From the NCBI GenBank assembly GCA_029378245.1, contig JARKIF010000005.1, positions 1,860,001 through 1,924,000 on the forward strand: a stretch of 64,000 nt of DNA, in the 5' to 3' direction. Under the pieces are notes generated by a model. That model was given only the letters and a program-made list of their open reading frames with translations. It searched no databases and was not told where the DNA came from. The position numbers and the translations under genes were made by a program. Positions 1 to 8,379 of this stretch are shown here, one piece after another (the stretch's first letter is position 1; each line of letters begins with the position of its first letter). The DNA comes from Roridomyces roridus. Lineage: Eukaryota; Basidiomycota; Agaricomycetes; Agaricales; Mycenaceae.

Positions 1-749
1 GAGCTCGAAGCTCTCAGTGCTCGGGAAGATGCACATCCCCTTGCTCACGACATCGCGCTTCGCAACTTCCTCAAGCTCTTGATATGGCTGCGCACCGTAA
101 TTCTCCAAGACGCCGCTGTTCTGTCCATCAAGTATCCCGAGGCCGACCTGTGGAGCTATTCCCCTTTCAATCACCCTTTGCATCAACTTCCACCACCATC
201 ATCGCCCAAGCTAAATCAGACGCGGATTTAGCTCTCAAGAACTTGCCTGTCCACATCTCACGTTCCTTTACCTCGGCTATTGCTACGTTTTCGATCGAGC
301 AGCAGAAGGAACGTGAGGCAGCCAAAGCTCGGCAGGAGGAGATGGATACGAAGTTTAGGGTGCTGCAGCAGATGCTGGAGGAGGGACCAAAGAGGAAGCG
401 GCGTAAAACGACCCATTCTGGTATGCAATTCCCTATATACTCTCGGATTCTGGCCTAACAAATTGTCGAAGGAGAAACCTCATCTACACCTGCCTCTGCT
501 TCATACGAGGCAATGAGCTACCTTCCCCAAATCGACTCCCCCACATATGAAGTGCTCCCCGAATTCGGCTCCCCCATGGACAACCAGCTGCTGACACCTT
601 ACGACGTCTTCGATGAATTCGAGGGCATGGCAGCCGTGTCTCCCACCTCGATGGAAATGGCAGCAACACCCCAGTTCTCAGCTCTCCAACTCGACGCCAT
701 TCAATACCTCCAAGGAATTGGCATGGCTTCCGAGTCATCCGGAACCGGC
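1..749 (+). pseudogene. Crypton-like Ndc10/GCR1_C gene, 5' part (interrupted)
   Basis: Downstream portion of a larger gene that starts before the window. Frame 1 at the left edge reads a helical segment around 'NFLKLLIWLRTVILQDAAVL', like the Ndc10-type region of fungal tyrosine-recombinase (Crypton) proteins. From about 160 the same protein continues in another frame (PFQSPFASTS, then KNLPVHISRSF and a charged helix), so there is a one-base frame break near 155-170. A 51-nt intron (421-471, GTATGC...CTAAC...AAG) links to a second exon beginning at 472. That exon is open up to the retrotransposon insertion at 750 and resumes in the same frame at 7403. The recombinase catalytic domain is not in the window. 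Family assignment is from memory of domain architecture; it could be a domesticated copy rather than a live element. Confidence 0.65.
745..749. repeat. Target-site duplication, left copy (CCGGC)
   Basis: Five bases CCGGC directly precede the left LTR and recur directly after the right LTR at 7398-7402. A 5-bp duplication is the normal signature of Ty3/gypsy integrase. Confidence 0.95.
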
Positions 750-1224
750 TGTCACGACAAGACTTGTTTCACGCGTCCAACAGCGGTAAGATGCTGTGGA
801 TTGGGTAGTGCGCTACTAAAGCTCGTAAAATGAACTGAATAAAAGTCTAGGAGAGGGTACAGAATACGACGACTAGCTACTGCTTTTATACTATGAGGAA
901 TAGATCTACGATGCTACACTAATTGTCCTGGCTTCCGACATGCACTATTGTCCTGCACCGTTGTCGTCTCCTATTGTCATGTCTACACCGTGTTCATCAT
1001 AGAAGCCTGTCATGATCTGACAGTTCACTGATCGAAAACTCCTTCCCTCATCCACGCTGTCGTTCATAAATATGAAACTGTCCCACGTCTTTAAATAATG
1101 TCTTCCTCGGCTTCTTCCTCAATCCGATCGAGACGGGGTTCCCAGGACTTTAGCGCTGTACGGCGCCAATGCTTATCTGGTTTGTTTGGCGTTGTCACGT
1201 GCGCAAATAGATCAGCGCGTGACA
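750..1224 (-). repeat. LTR (3' LTR of the minus-strand element)
   Basis: 475 bp, starts TGTCACG and ends CGTGACA, and matches 6923-7397 base for base as far as I can compare. The pol reading frame runs through its boundary and stops at 1091, so this LTR also encodes the last ~44 residues of Pol. Confidence 0.97.
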
Positions 1225-3880
1225 TTACCCCCTCTCTAGGATCGACGTCCTCGTCGATGTCGACAAAACGATTTTCATCGTGAATAAATAATTTCTTCTT
1301 TAAATATGGTTGGAATTCCATCTTTGGGACGAATCTTTTGCATTCGCCGTCCCAAAATCCAGCCGGGAGCGTGGGTAGCGCCCTGACGTCAATGCTGTGT
1401 TCCCTGTTATATTTATCCAACAGCTTCTTCACATGCGTCAAGTTACGCGATGGTTCCCACGTCCTTTCTCCCATCGGATAGTTCTTCCACTTTATTAAAT
1501 ATTGAAAACCGCGTCCCATCTTGCGGTGTTTAAGTATCTCCTCCACCTCATATTCCTCCTCACCGGATATGATCTTCGGCGGCGGCCGCTTCTCCCTTCG
1601 ATTCTCGGGCGGTTCCGTATACGGTGTGAGAATCACCTCGTTGAACACCGGATGTGACTTGTCCGTGCTCGGCAATTTCAACCTATAGGAAGATGCTCCG
1701 ACTTTCTCCAGGACTTCGTACGGTCCGAGCCTCCTATCTCCCAGCTTCTTCGAGGGTCTATCCGTCTGAATGTTCGTCGCCTCGATCCAGACCTTGTCTC
1801 CCTTTTTAAATACCGGCGCTGGTCGCCGTCGTAAATTGTATGATTTTTCCATCGTTTTCTGTGTTTTTTCTAATGCCGCGGTCGCCTCATCGCGGATCTT
1901 TTTCATTTTCTTGCCGAACTCGTCGGCAGCCTCGTTCCTCGTCTCCACGGCATTCTCGATCCCTTTCCAAGGGTGATAGCCAGTGTTTAAATAAAACGGC
2001 GAGGCCTTCGTTGCCGAACTGGCCTTGTCGTTGTAACAGAACTCCGCCAGGGAGAGCCATTCGGCCCAGTCCGTTTGGTGATAATTGATAAATATCCGGA
2101 GATACTTCTCGATCTCCTGGTTCATCCGTTCCGTCTGCCCGTCGGTTATCGGATGGTGTGCCGTACTTGGGTTCATTTCGATCCCTAGGATCTTATTGAG
2201 CTCCCTCATAAAGCCTCCTACATATCTCGGATCCCGATCCGAGATGATCTTTCGAGGTACCCCGTGATATCTAATCACGCGGTCGCGTGTCAAACGCGCA
2301 ACTCCTTCAGCCGTGATTTCCATGGTCGTGGGCTCCACGTGAATCATTTTGCTGAACGTGTCGACCCAGACTTGAATAGCATTGTGGCCGTTGCTTATCG
2401 GCAACGGCCCGATCAAGTCCATCGAAATGATCTGCCAGGGGCCTTCCGCAATCTTGTGCGGGTTCAGCTTGCCCTGCTTGTGTCGAAGAACTCGTGACCT
2501 CTGACACGCTTCGCACGACTTTACATACTCGGAAACGTTGTTGCCGAGCTTCGGCCACCAGTAGTTTCGTTCAACGAGTTCCTGGGTCCGGTTCCCTCCA
2601 GGGTGTCCCACGATCGCCGGATCGTGATGGAGTCCAATAATTTTATTTCTAAGTTCCGTGTTATGCGGAACGTAAATAAGGCCATTGTAATAAACAATGC
2701 CATCCTCCTCCTCCCATCTAGGGAGTTTCTTCAATAAGGCAGACCTAACGCTGCCGTCCCTTTTGCGTTCCGCTCGGATCTCTTCCAAAAGATCCTTCTC
2801 GACGCCTTCGAGCGTGATCTCCTGCGCTCGGAAATATTCGGGTTTAAGCAAGACAATTTCCTGATTATCTTCCTTCCCCTGGTCATGATCCGCCCTGCGG
2901 GATAATAAATCGGCCTGCTTATTCAAAGCTCCGGGCCGGTGCCGTAACGAGAAGTCGTACTGCGACAACTCGATGATCCATCGTGCCTGCCGACGATTGA
3001 TTTTCTGCGGCTTTTTGAAGTACTGGAGGTTCTTGTGATCCGTCAGAACCTCGAACGTGTGCCTTGCACCGAGTAGGAATTGCCTCCACTCATCAAGAGC
3101 GAGCATGATTGCGAGCATCTCTTTGTCATAGATCTCGTAATTCCTTTCGGTGTCGCTCATGCCGTGAGACATGAAAGCGACAGGCCTCCACACTCCTTCC
3201 TGGAGTTGGCTGAGCACTGCTCCAACTGCTCCGTCCGATGCATCGGCCTCAAGCCGATATTCCCCGTCGTCCGTTGGCAAAGCCAATACGACATCCTCTG
3301 CGATCCGTTCCTTCAACTTGTTGATCGCCGCCTCCTGTTCCGGTCCCCAGGACCACGCGACCTTCCCCGTCAGCTTAGTGAGGGGCCTGGCGATGTCGGC
3401 AAAGCCGCGGACAAATCGCCGATAAAAGTTAACAAAGCCCAGGAACGCCTGCACTTGCTTGACGTTCTTTGGCATGGGCCACTCCATGATCCCTTTGATT
3501 TTCACCGGGTCCATCCGCATGGAGTTGTGGGAAATAATTACCCCAAGGTATTCGATCTCCGTCTTCTCGAATTCACATTTCTCGGGTTTCAAGAATAATT
3601 TATTCTTCTCTAACGTCTCCAGGACGCGTGACAGAATCCGTCTATGCTCCTCTAGGGAGTCCGTGTAAATTAAGATGTCATCCAGGTAGACGATCACATG
3701 GCCCTCGTTGATGAGATCCCGAAGAATGTCGTTCATCATCGTTTGGAACGTGGCCGGTGAATTGGTCAACCCAAAGAACATCACGAGCGGCTCGAACAAT
3801 CCCCGATTGGTCCGAAAAGCCGCTTTCCACTCATCTCCTTCTTTGATCCGTACGTTGTTGTAACCCCAACAGTATGTCAA
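1091..3880 (-). CDS. Pol, C-terminal part: RT, RNase H, integrase, chromodomain
   Basis: About 900 residues of retrotransposon polyprotein. Visible in order: RT palm with VIVYLDDILIYTDS (YLDD active site) near residue 65-80; RNase H with EADASDGAVGAVLSQ and a later TDHKNLQYF; integrase zinc domain with two His and the CEACQ Cys pair; integrase core with ISMDLIGPLP, IISDRDPRY and GQTERMNQEIEK giving D, D and E; a GPYEV module; and a chromodomain (EYEVEEILKHR ... YLIKWKNYP ... TWEPSRNL). The tail passes the polypurine tract and ends inside the 3' LTR. This frame joins the upstream pol frame only by a one-base shift near 3866-3874, where both frames encode the same RT strand. All catalytic residues I can check are present. 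Confidence 0.95.
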   Translation of the reverse strand: MTYCWGYNNVRIKEGDEWKAAFRTNRGLFEPLVMFFGLTNSPATFQTMMNDILRDLINEGHVIVYLDDILIYTDSLEEHRRILSRVLETLEKNKLFLKPEKCEFEKTEIEYLGVIISHNSMRMDPVKIKGIMEWPMPKNVKQVQAFLGFVNFYRRFVRGFADIARPLTKLTGKVAWSWGPEQEAAINKLKERIAEDVVLALPTDDGEYRLEADASDGAVGAVLSQLQEGVWRPVAFMSHGMSDTERNYEIYDKEMLAIMLALDEWRQFLLGARHTFEVLTDHKNLQYFKKPQKINRRQARWIIELSQYDFSLRHRPGALNKQADLLSRRADHDQGKEDNQEIVLLKPEYFRAQEITLEGVEKDLLEEIRAERKRDGSVRSALLKKLPRWEEEDGIVYYNGLIYVPHNTELRNKIIGLHHDPAIVGHPGGNRTQELVERNYWWPKLGNNVSEYVKSCEACQRSRVLRHKQGKLNPHKIAEGPWQIISMDLIGPLPISNGHNAIQVWVDTFSKMIHVEPTTMEITAEGVARLTRDRVIRYHGVPRKIISDRDPRYVGGFMRELNKILGIEMNPSTAHHPITDGQTERMNQEIEKYLRIFINYHQTDWAEWLSLAEFCYNDKASSATKASPFYLNTGYHPWKGIENAVETRNEAADEFGKKMKKIRDEATAALEKTQKTMEKSYNLRRRPAPVFKKGDKVWIEATNIQTDRPSKKLGDRRLGPYEVLEKVGASSYRLKLPSTDKSHPVFNEVILTPYTEPPENRREKRPPPKIISGEEEYEVEEILKHRKMGRGFQYLIKWKNYPMGERTWEPSRNLTHVKKLLDKYNREHSIDVRALPTLPAGFWDGECKRFVPKMEFQPYLKKKLFIHDENRFVDIDEDVDPREGVMSRADLFAHVTTPNKPDKHWRRTALKSWEPRLDRIEEEAEEDII
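1225..1237 (-). other. Polypurine tract of the retrotransposon
   Basis: Read on the minus strand this is AGAGAGGGGGTAA, lying directly upstream of the 3' LTR, the usual place and composition for plus-strand primer. It falls inside the pol frame. Confidence 0.8.
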
Positions 3881-5324
3881 GCTTGGAGAAGAATCTTGCT
3901 CCTCGGAGTTTGTTGACCAGCTCCGAGATTAGAGGCAACGGGTACTTGTTCTTCACCGTCATCTCGTTGAGCTTCCGGTAATCCTGTACCGGTCGAAGGG
4001 ACCCATCCTTCTTTTTAATAAAGAAAAATGCCGAGGCCATCGGCGACTTGGATGGTCTGATCCGTCCACTCTTGAGATTCTCTTCAAGAAACTCGTTCAG
4101 CTTTTCTTGTTCGCCCAACGAGAGTGGATAGATCTTGCAATCGACAGCCTTTGATCCGGGCTTTAACTCGATCGCATGGTCCCAAGGCCGTTTCTCCGGC
4201 AATGAGTCAAAAGACTCTTTTGCGAAAACCTTGACGTACTCCCGGTATTGCTCCGGGATCTTGTCTTCCGTCAATTTCTCTTTTTCTGCCGAAGCCTGTT
4301 CGGCCATCTGCTGTGCCTGCGTTGCCTTGCTCCGCAGCTCCACAACAGGCGCAAAGTCGATCAGTAGGATCGACTCGCCTTCTTCCACCGCTTCCTCCCG
4401 TGTGACACCTTTTCCGGCTTCCAGTCCGGTCATGCCACACTCAGCCGGACATCGGCTGAACTTCATTGTCTGGTCCTGCCAGTTGATCTCTGGGTTGTGT
4501 TTAAACAACCAGTCGTACCCAATAAATACACGTGCTTTGCCTAAGCCCGTGATCAGGAACTTCTGTCTTTCGACATGCGGGCCAATAGACATGATCATCT
4601 CCACGTAATGGGTGATCTTGCCTTTCGTGTTCTCGGTCCCGTCGGCATTCCTGGCCACAATCGGCATGTCGAGTTTTTTAAGCTCGAAGCCTTCGGCCTT
4701 GGCATAGTCCCTGTCCATGCACGTGGTGGTACACCCGTTGTCCAGCAACGCACGAATGGAACGTGTTTTCCCCGTGTCCAGTGCTTCCAGCTGGACTGCC
4801 ACCAACATCTCATGGTGGACACGTTGCCTTTGGAACTCACGCAGCTCCTGAGCTAGGCGTTGTTCCGTCTCTCCCATAGCACGGCGTGCCAGCCACTGTG
4901 CAGCCTCTTTCTTCCTGAGACCGAACGGCACCCGTGTATGCTTAGGCGCTACCTCCTCTTTCAAGGATTGAGCCTCCGCGACATCGTCGCCCTTTTTCTT
5001 CTCACCATTTTTATCACTGGTTTGGGTTCCAGGGGCCTTTTTAAAAGCGCTCCAGCGCTTGTTCTCGTCATCCATGCGTCGATTCTTTAAGTTACGTTTC
5101 CGGTTCTGATTCTCCAAAATACGTATTTTTTGTGGCTTTTCTACTTCGCCTACAAGAAATTCTTGTATACTACGTTGTAGGCTAGTCTTTTCTACATAAT
5201 TTACAGGTACACTATTTTGCACATTGTTCGTGCTGTCCGTATCCGCCTCTAGCGGCGTAAACTGTCCATGGATAATAGATACAGGAGGGCACACCGGTTC
5301 GGCCTTGACCGGGCGCCCTAGCAA
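3831..5324 (-). CDS. Pol, N-terminal part: protease and start of RT
   Basis: About 497 codons beginning exactly at the -1 frame codon after the slippery site. It has a charged linker, then a retropepsin-like segment with LLDNGCTTTC near residue 193-202 (the usual D-S/T-G is D-N-G here), then the RT entry (FFIKKKDGSLRPVQDYRKLN and PLPLISELVNKLRGARFFSKLD). The frame then leaves the conserved RT sequence and stops at 3831, while the expected continuation is found one base over in the downstream frame. It has no ATG of its own, consistent with expression only by frameshifting from gag. Confidence 0.93.
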   Translation of the reverse strand: MLGRPVKAEPVCPPVSIIHGQFTPLEADTDSTNNVQNSVPVNYVEKTSLQRSIQEFLVGEVEKPQKIRILENQNRKRNLKNRRMDDENKRWSAFKKAPGTQTSDKNGEKKKGDDVAEAQSLKEEVAPKHTRVPFGLRKKEAAQWLARRAMGETEQRLAQELREFQRQRVHHEMLVAVQLEALDTGKTRSIRALLDNGCTTTCMDRDYAKAEGFELKKLDMPIVARNADGTENTKGKITHYVEMIMSIGPHVERQKFLITGLGKARVFIGYDWLFKHNPEINWQDQTMKFSRCPAECGMTGLEAGKGVTREEAVEEGESILLIDFAPVVELRSKATQAQQMAEQASAEKEKLTEDKIPEQYREYVKVFAKESFDSLPEKRPWDHAIELKPGSKAVDCKIYPLSLGEQEKLNEFLEENLKSGRIRPSKSPMASAFFFIKKKDGSLRPVQDYRKLNEMTVKNKYPLPLISELVNKLRGARFFSKLDILLGLQQRTDQRRR

Positions 5325-5330
5325 AAACCC
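5287..5330 (-). promoter_or_regulatory. Programmed -1 ribosomal frameshift site (gag to pol)
   Basis: In sense orientation the gag frame reads AAG GGT TTT TGC TAG. It contains the heptamer GGGTTTT (5330 to 5324), which fits X XXY YYZ. The -1 frame has a stop (TGA) four codons upstream and the 0 frame stops (TAG) two codons after the heptamer, so the shift must occur in this short window. Five nt downstream a stem-loop can form: GGGC with GCCC, and CCGGT with ACCGG around a 9-nt loop (5318-5287). The pol frame starts exactly at 5324. Confidence 0.88.
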
Positions 5331-6421
5331 TTCTCACGGAGGATCGTGGCCAACGCCTGCAGATCCTCCTGAGAATAATCATCGGTCTTGATCGACCGGA
5401 TATTAAAACGCTTCTTGGGAGGCTCCGGGCACTCCCGCTTCATGTGGCCCTCCTTGCCACAATTATAGCATTTGAACGCGGCCTGCCGCGTTCGGTCCAC
5501 ATCCATCGGTGCCGGGTTTCCGGGAGTGACCCGAGTGGCTAGATGGGGGGCTGTCCCCTGAGGTCTAGGCGGCGGCACCAGTGCCGTGGCCTTGGGGAAT
5601 TTGGGCGGCGGCTGCTGTTGCGCCGGCGTCCAAAACATTCCACCTCCCGCTCCCCAGCGAGAGTTGATGAGCTTCCCGCGCTCAATGATGCCGTTGATCG
5701 TCATCAACCGGTTTTTTAATCCGGGGTAGGTCCCCGGGATCTCGACGCCACCAGCGTACAGCTGTTTGCGTACCTGGTCCGAGACCAGGATTTCCAGTGC
5801 TTGGCACAAAAAGGTGTCGTGCAGCACATTTCCGGGCGCGTAGCCCGCCTGCTCCGCGTTCAGCTCGAACGACTGGAGGAAGTCGGCCAGGGTGGACGTT
5901 CCCTGCCGAGTGTTCATCAGGCGCAACAGCGCCGTCTCCTTGACATTCTGATCCGCGAACGTCGACTCCAACTCCGTCATAAACTCCGCAAAGGAGGGAC
6001 GGGGTTGATCAAGGCGAAAGTGTTTCGCCTTCCAATTGCGTGACCAGTTTCCGGCCGGACACGCACTACTCTTCTCGTCGCCCAGCAACGAGAGCACGAA
6101 AAAGATTCGTCTATGATCCGAATCGAAATCGTGTTCATACGCCATGAGGTAAGTCGTGACGTTGTCGATCCAAGTTTCCCACTTGGATTTGTCGTTGCCG
6201 TCAAACGGCGGGGGCATCCGGGCCAGCGTCATCTTTGCTGGTGCCGGGCGTGGGGGGAGGGCCTGAAGTAACTCAGTCAGGCCATGCTGGGCGGGGATGG
6301 AGTCGGGTCGGGTAGGAAGAGGGCGAGGGGGAGAGCGGGTAGGAGGGCGGGATGGGTAAATTTGGGGGGAGTAGACAGCCTGAGGCTGGTCATAGTGGAT
6401 GGGGCTGCCGTGATGGGACAT
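5318..6421 (-). CDS. Gag, nucleocapsid polyprotein
   Basis: Capsid/nucleocapsid protein of the chromovirus. The C-terminal CCHC zinc knuckle CYNCGKEGHMKREC binds RNA. The central region (KWETWIDNVTTYL, FAEFMTELESTF, LADFLQSFELNAEQAGY) fits the retrotransposon gag helical core. The first in-frame ATG is at 6421. The frame stays open upstream to about 6628 without an ATG, so a few extra residues or a non-AUG start are possible. The N-terminal stretch is rich in Pro and His. It ends with TAG at 5318-5320, overlapping the pol frame at the slippery site. Confidence 0.9.
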   Translation of the reverse strand: MSHHGSPIHYDQPQAVYSPQIYPSRPPTRSPPRPLPTRPDSIPAQHGLTELLQALPPRPAPAKMTLARMPPPFDGNDKSKWETWIDNVTTYLMAYEHDFDSDHRRIFFVLSLLGDEKSSACPAGNWSRNWKAKHFRLDQPRPSFAEFMTELESTFADQNVKETALLRLMNTRQGTSTLADFLQSFELNAEQAGYAPGNVLHDTFLCQALEILVSDQVRKQLYAGGVEIPGTYPGLKNRLMTINGIIERGKLINSRWGAGGGMFWTPAQQQPPPKFPKATALVPPPRPQGTAPHLATRVTPGNPAPMDVDRTRQAAFKCYNCGKEGHMKRECPEPPKKRFNIRSIKTDDYSQEDLQALATILREKGFC

Positions 6422-6909
6422 GGCAGGGGTGGCGGTGTGGAAGGTGTGGTGGGTGGTGGCGGAAGCGGCCAAGAGTTGGTCCGCTACGGAACGGGCTTCA
6501 CGGCTAGAGGTGCCGGAAGAGGAGGATGATGGTGCGCGAAACGCCGTCGCGGCTTGGGTAGGAGCGGCACGAAGCCGGTGGTGGGTTTCTCGGTCGGAAC
6601 GCTTGCCGATAGAACAGACCCGGGCCTTCTACGACTCTCCCGGTATCTGCGCGAGGGTACTCTCCGAAGATTGCCACCCGAACGCCAACGTCTGCTATTG
6701 TGCGGGGACGGACTCAACGTTTCCCGTAGCACAGCGACTGTCTATCAAAATAGTTCGACCAGAGATTGGCGCTTGTTTAACGTCGCGATTTAACGACGTG
6801 ACGCTTGTGGTATGAGTGGATCTTCAATTACGAGAATCCAAGTAGTGGGGGAGGGACGCCGAGGCGTATGGAAAGGATATGTCGGGGGGAGGTAAGAGCG
6901 GTATGAGGG

Positions 6910-6921
6910 TAGACTTTTATT
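6910..6921 (-). other. Self-priming primer-binding site
   Basis: Sense strand AATAAAAGTCTA lies one base inside the 5' LTR. It is perfectly complementary over 12 nt to TAGACTTTTATT in the LTR (7022 to 7011), the predicted 5' end of the transcript. No tRNA 3'-end complement (TGG...) is present. This is the Tf1-type arrangement in which the RNA primes its own reverse transcription. Confidence 0.82.
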
Positions 6922-6922
6922 A

Positions 6923-7397
6923 TGTCACGACAAGACTTGTTTCACGCGTCCAACAGCGGTAAGATGCTGTGGATTGGGTAGTGCGCTACTAAAGCTCGTA
7001 AAATGAACTGAATAAAAGTCTAGGAGAGGGTACAGAATACGACGACTAGCTACTGCTTTTATACTATGAGGAATAGATCTACGATGCTACACTAATTGTC
7101 CTGGCTTCCGACATGCACTATTGTCCTGCACCGTTGTCGTCTCCTATTGTCATGTCTACACCGTGTTCATCATAGAAGCCTGTCATGATCTGACAGTTCA
7201 CTGATCGAAAACTCCTTCCCTCATCCACGCTGTCGTTCATAAATATGAAACTGTCCCACGTCTTTAAATAATGTCTTCCTCGGCTTCTTCCTCAATCCGA
7301 TCGAGACGGGGTTCCCAGGACTTTAGCGCTGTACGGCGCCAATGCTTATCTGGTTTGTTTGGCGTTGTCACGTGCGCAAATAGATCAGCGCGTGACA
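6923..7397 (-). repeat. LTR (5' LTR of the minus-strand element)
   Basis: 475-bp copy identical to 750-1224 by eye. In sense orientation it carries a TATAAAAG box (7063 to 7056) and the predicted transcript start near 7022, leaving about 100 nt of R-U5 before the LTR end at 6923. Confidence 0.97.
7056..7063 (-). promoter_or_regulatory. TATA box of the retrotransposon promoter
   Basis: TATAAAAG on the minus strand, about 41 nt upstream of the predicted RNA 5' end deduced from the self-priming complement. The same motif is present in the other LTR. Confidence 0.6.
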
Positions 7398-7402
7398 CCG
7401 GC
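7398..7402. repeat. Target-site duplication, right copy (CCGGC)
   Basis: Second copy of CCGGC directly after the right LTR, matching 745-749. Confidence 0.95.
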
Positions 7403-8095
7403 AGCACTTCCCCCTCCAACTGTTCCATGCCCACCGCGGCTGCTACACCATCCTTGCCTGCTCTTCACATCACACCCCACCACATTCCTGCCGAAAAACC
7501 CCAGCTGTCATTGCTCGGGCAGCGTTCCCTCAATGCTGCCGCCGCAGGATATCCACAGCCCCCATCCAAGATGATGACTGGAACGCCGCAGGAACAAGCG
7601 ACCAAGCATGCAGCATGGGATCGAGCTGTAGTGCAGAAGTACGGCTCTGCCCGAGTACTACGCCATGGCATCGAGGATTGGGATTGGAGGCAGGCTAAAC
7701 CCGGAGGGCCCTACATGTGGATTCCGCTCTACGAATACCAGCCTGTGCACAAGATTACAGAAGTCTGGACGGAGTGGGTCAATGGCCTCAATGGCTACAT
7801 TTCGACTCGCCAATTGGAGGAAGACTTCGGTCCTGCTTGGCGTCACAATGTACCTCGTCGCAAGTCTGAGCAAACTCGACGCAAAAGGGTTGTGACATTG
7901 ATTCAAGGACTTTCGAACAAGCCCAACTGGACACTCGAGCTTGCGCTCCGGTTCATCAAGGAGCGATATGAGCAGGGGCGCGACTCGAGCGGTGCCTTGC
8001 TGTACTCCACCGCTCCCAAGTTTGTTACTTATTTGGGAAGTAAAACGGAGCGCGGTGCGGCGGCAGTAATGGCAGCTTCCAATTCTTTTACTTAG
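7403..8095 (+). pseudogene. Crypton-like gene, 3' part with GCR1_C-type domain
   Basis: Continuation of the gene cut at 749, in the same reading frame after one copy of the target duplication is removed. The first ~80 residues are a Ser/Pro-rich linker. The rest resembles the GCR1_C DNA-binding domain: ITEVWTEWVNGLNGYISTRQ, then LEEDFGPAWR, then a basic RRKSEQTRRKRVV helix and WTLELALRFIKERY. It ends with TAG at 8093-8095. In Crypton-type elements this domain follows the tyrosine recombinase and is thought to bind element DNA. Loss of function here follows from the retrotransposon insertion plus the upstream frame break. An apparent longer reading frame from 7271 merely fuses LTR sequence to this exon. 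Confidence 0.68.
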
Positions 8096-8379
8096 TATAC
8101 CTACTTAGATTCGAATAGTAATAGTTACAATATTAATGCATTGCGAGCCAGAGAAAGACTCGAGACGAGATGAATCAAGAGGTCAGATGATCAGGTGATC
8201 AGATCTCTTTCTCCTCCCACCTTGACGCGACTCCCGTGCTCCCTCAACAAACGAGACGCGCTGGCATTGTTTGGGTGTCTAAACACAAAGGGTATAAAGG
8301 GCTGCATGGTACGTGATCTACCCTTGTGCCCGTTGCATTTCGCGCACATCATAGCCCACTCGTTTCTGACCTTGCTTTG

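Larger units (their letters stand above)
750..7397 (-). mobile_element. Ty3/gypsy chromovirus (Tf1/sushi-like), full length
   Basis: A 6648-bp LTR retrotransposon read on the minus strand. Order in its sense: 5' LTR (6923-7397), self-complementary primer site, gag with a CCHC knuckle, -1 frameshift site, protease, reverse transcriptase, RNase H, integrase (HHCC, DDE), GPY/F-like module, chromodomain, polypurine tract, 3' LTR (750-1224). The two 475-bp LTRs show no difference by eye and the flanking 5-bp duplication is intact, so insertion is very recent. LTR ends are TGTCACG/CGTGACA inverted repeats. The chromodomain and self-priming layout place it with the Tf1/sushi chromoviruses. One frame break in reverse transcriptase (near 3866-3874) probably makes this copy dependent on others, unless it is a sequencing error. 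Confidence 0.97.

Noticed and set aside
7271..8095. A single 274-residue plus-strand frame starting in the LTR
   Set aside because: Its first ~42 codons are LTR sequence (the same peptide appears at 1098); the real exon belongs to the interrupted Crypton-like gene.
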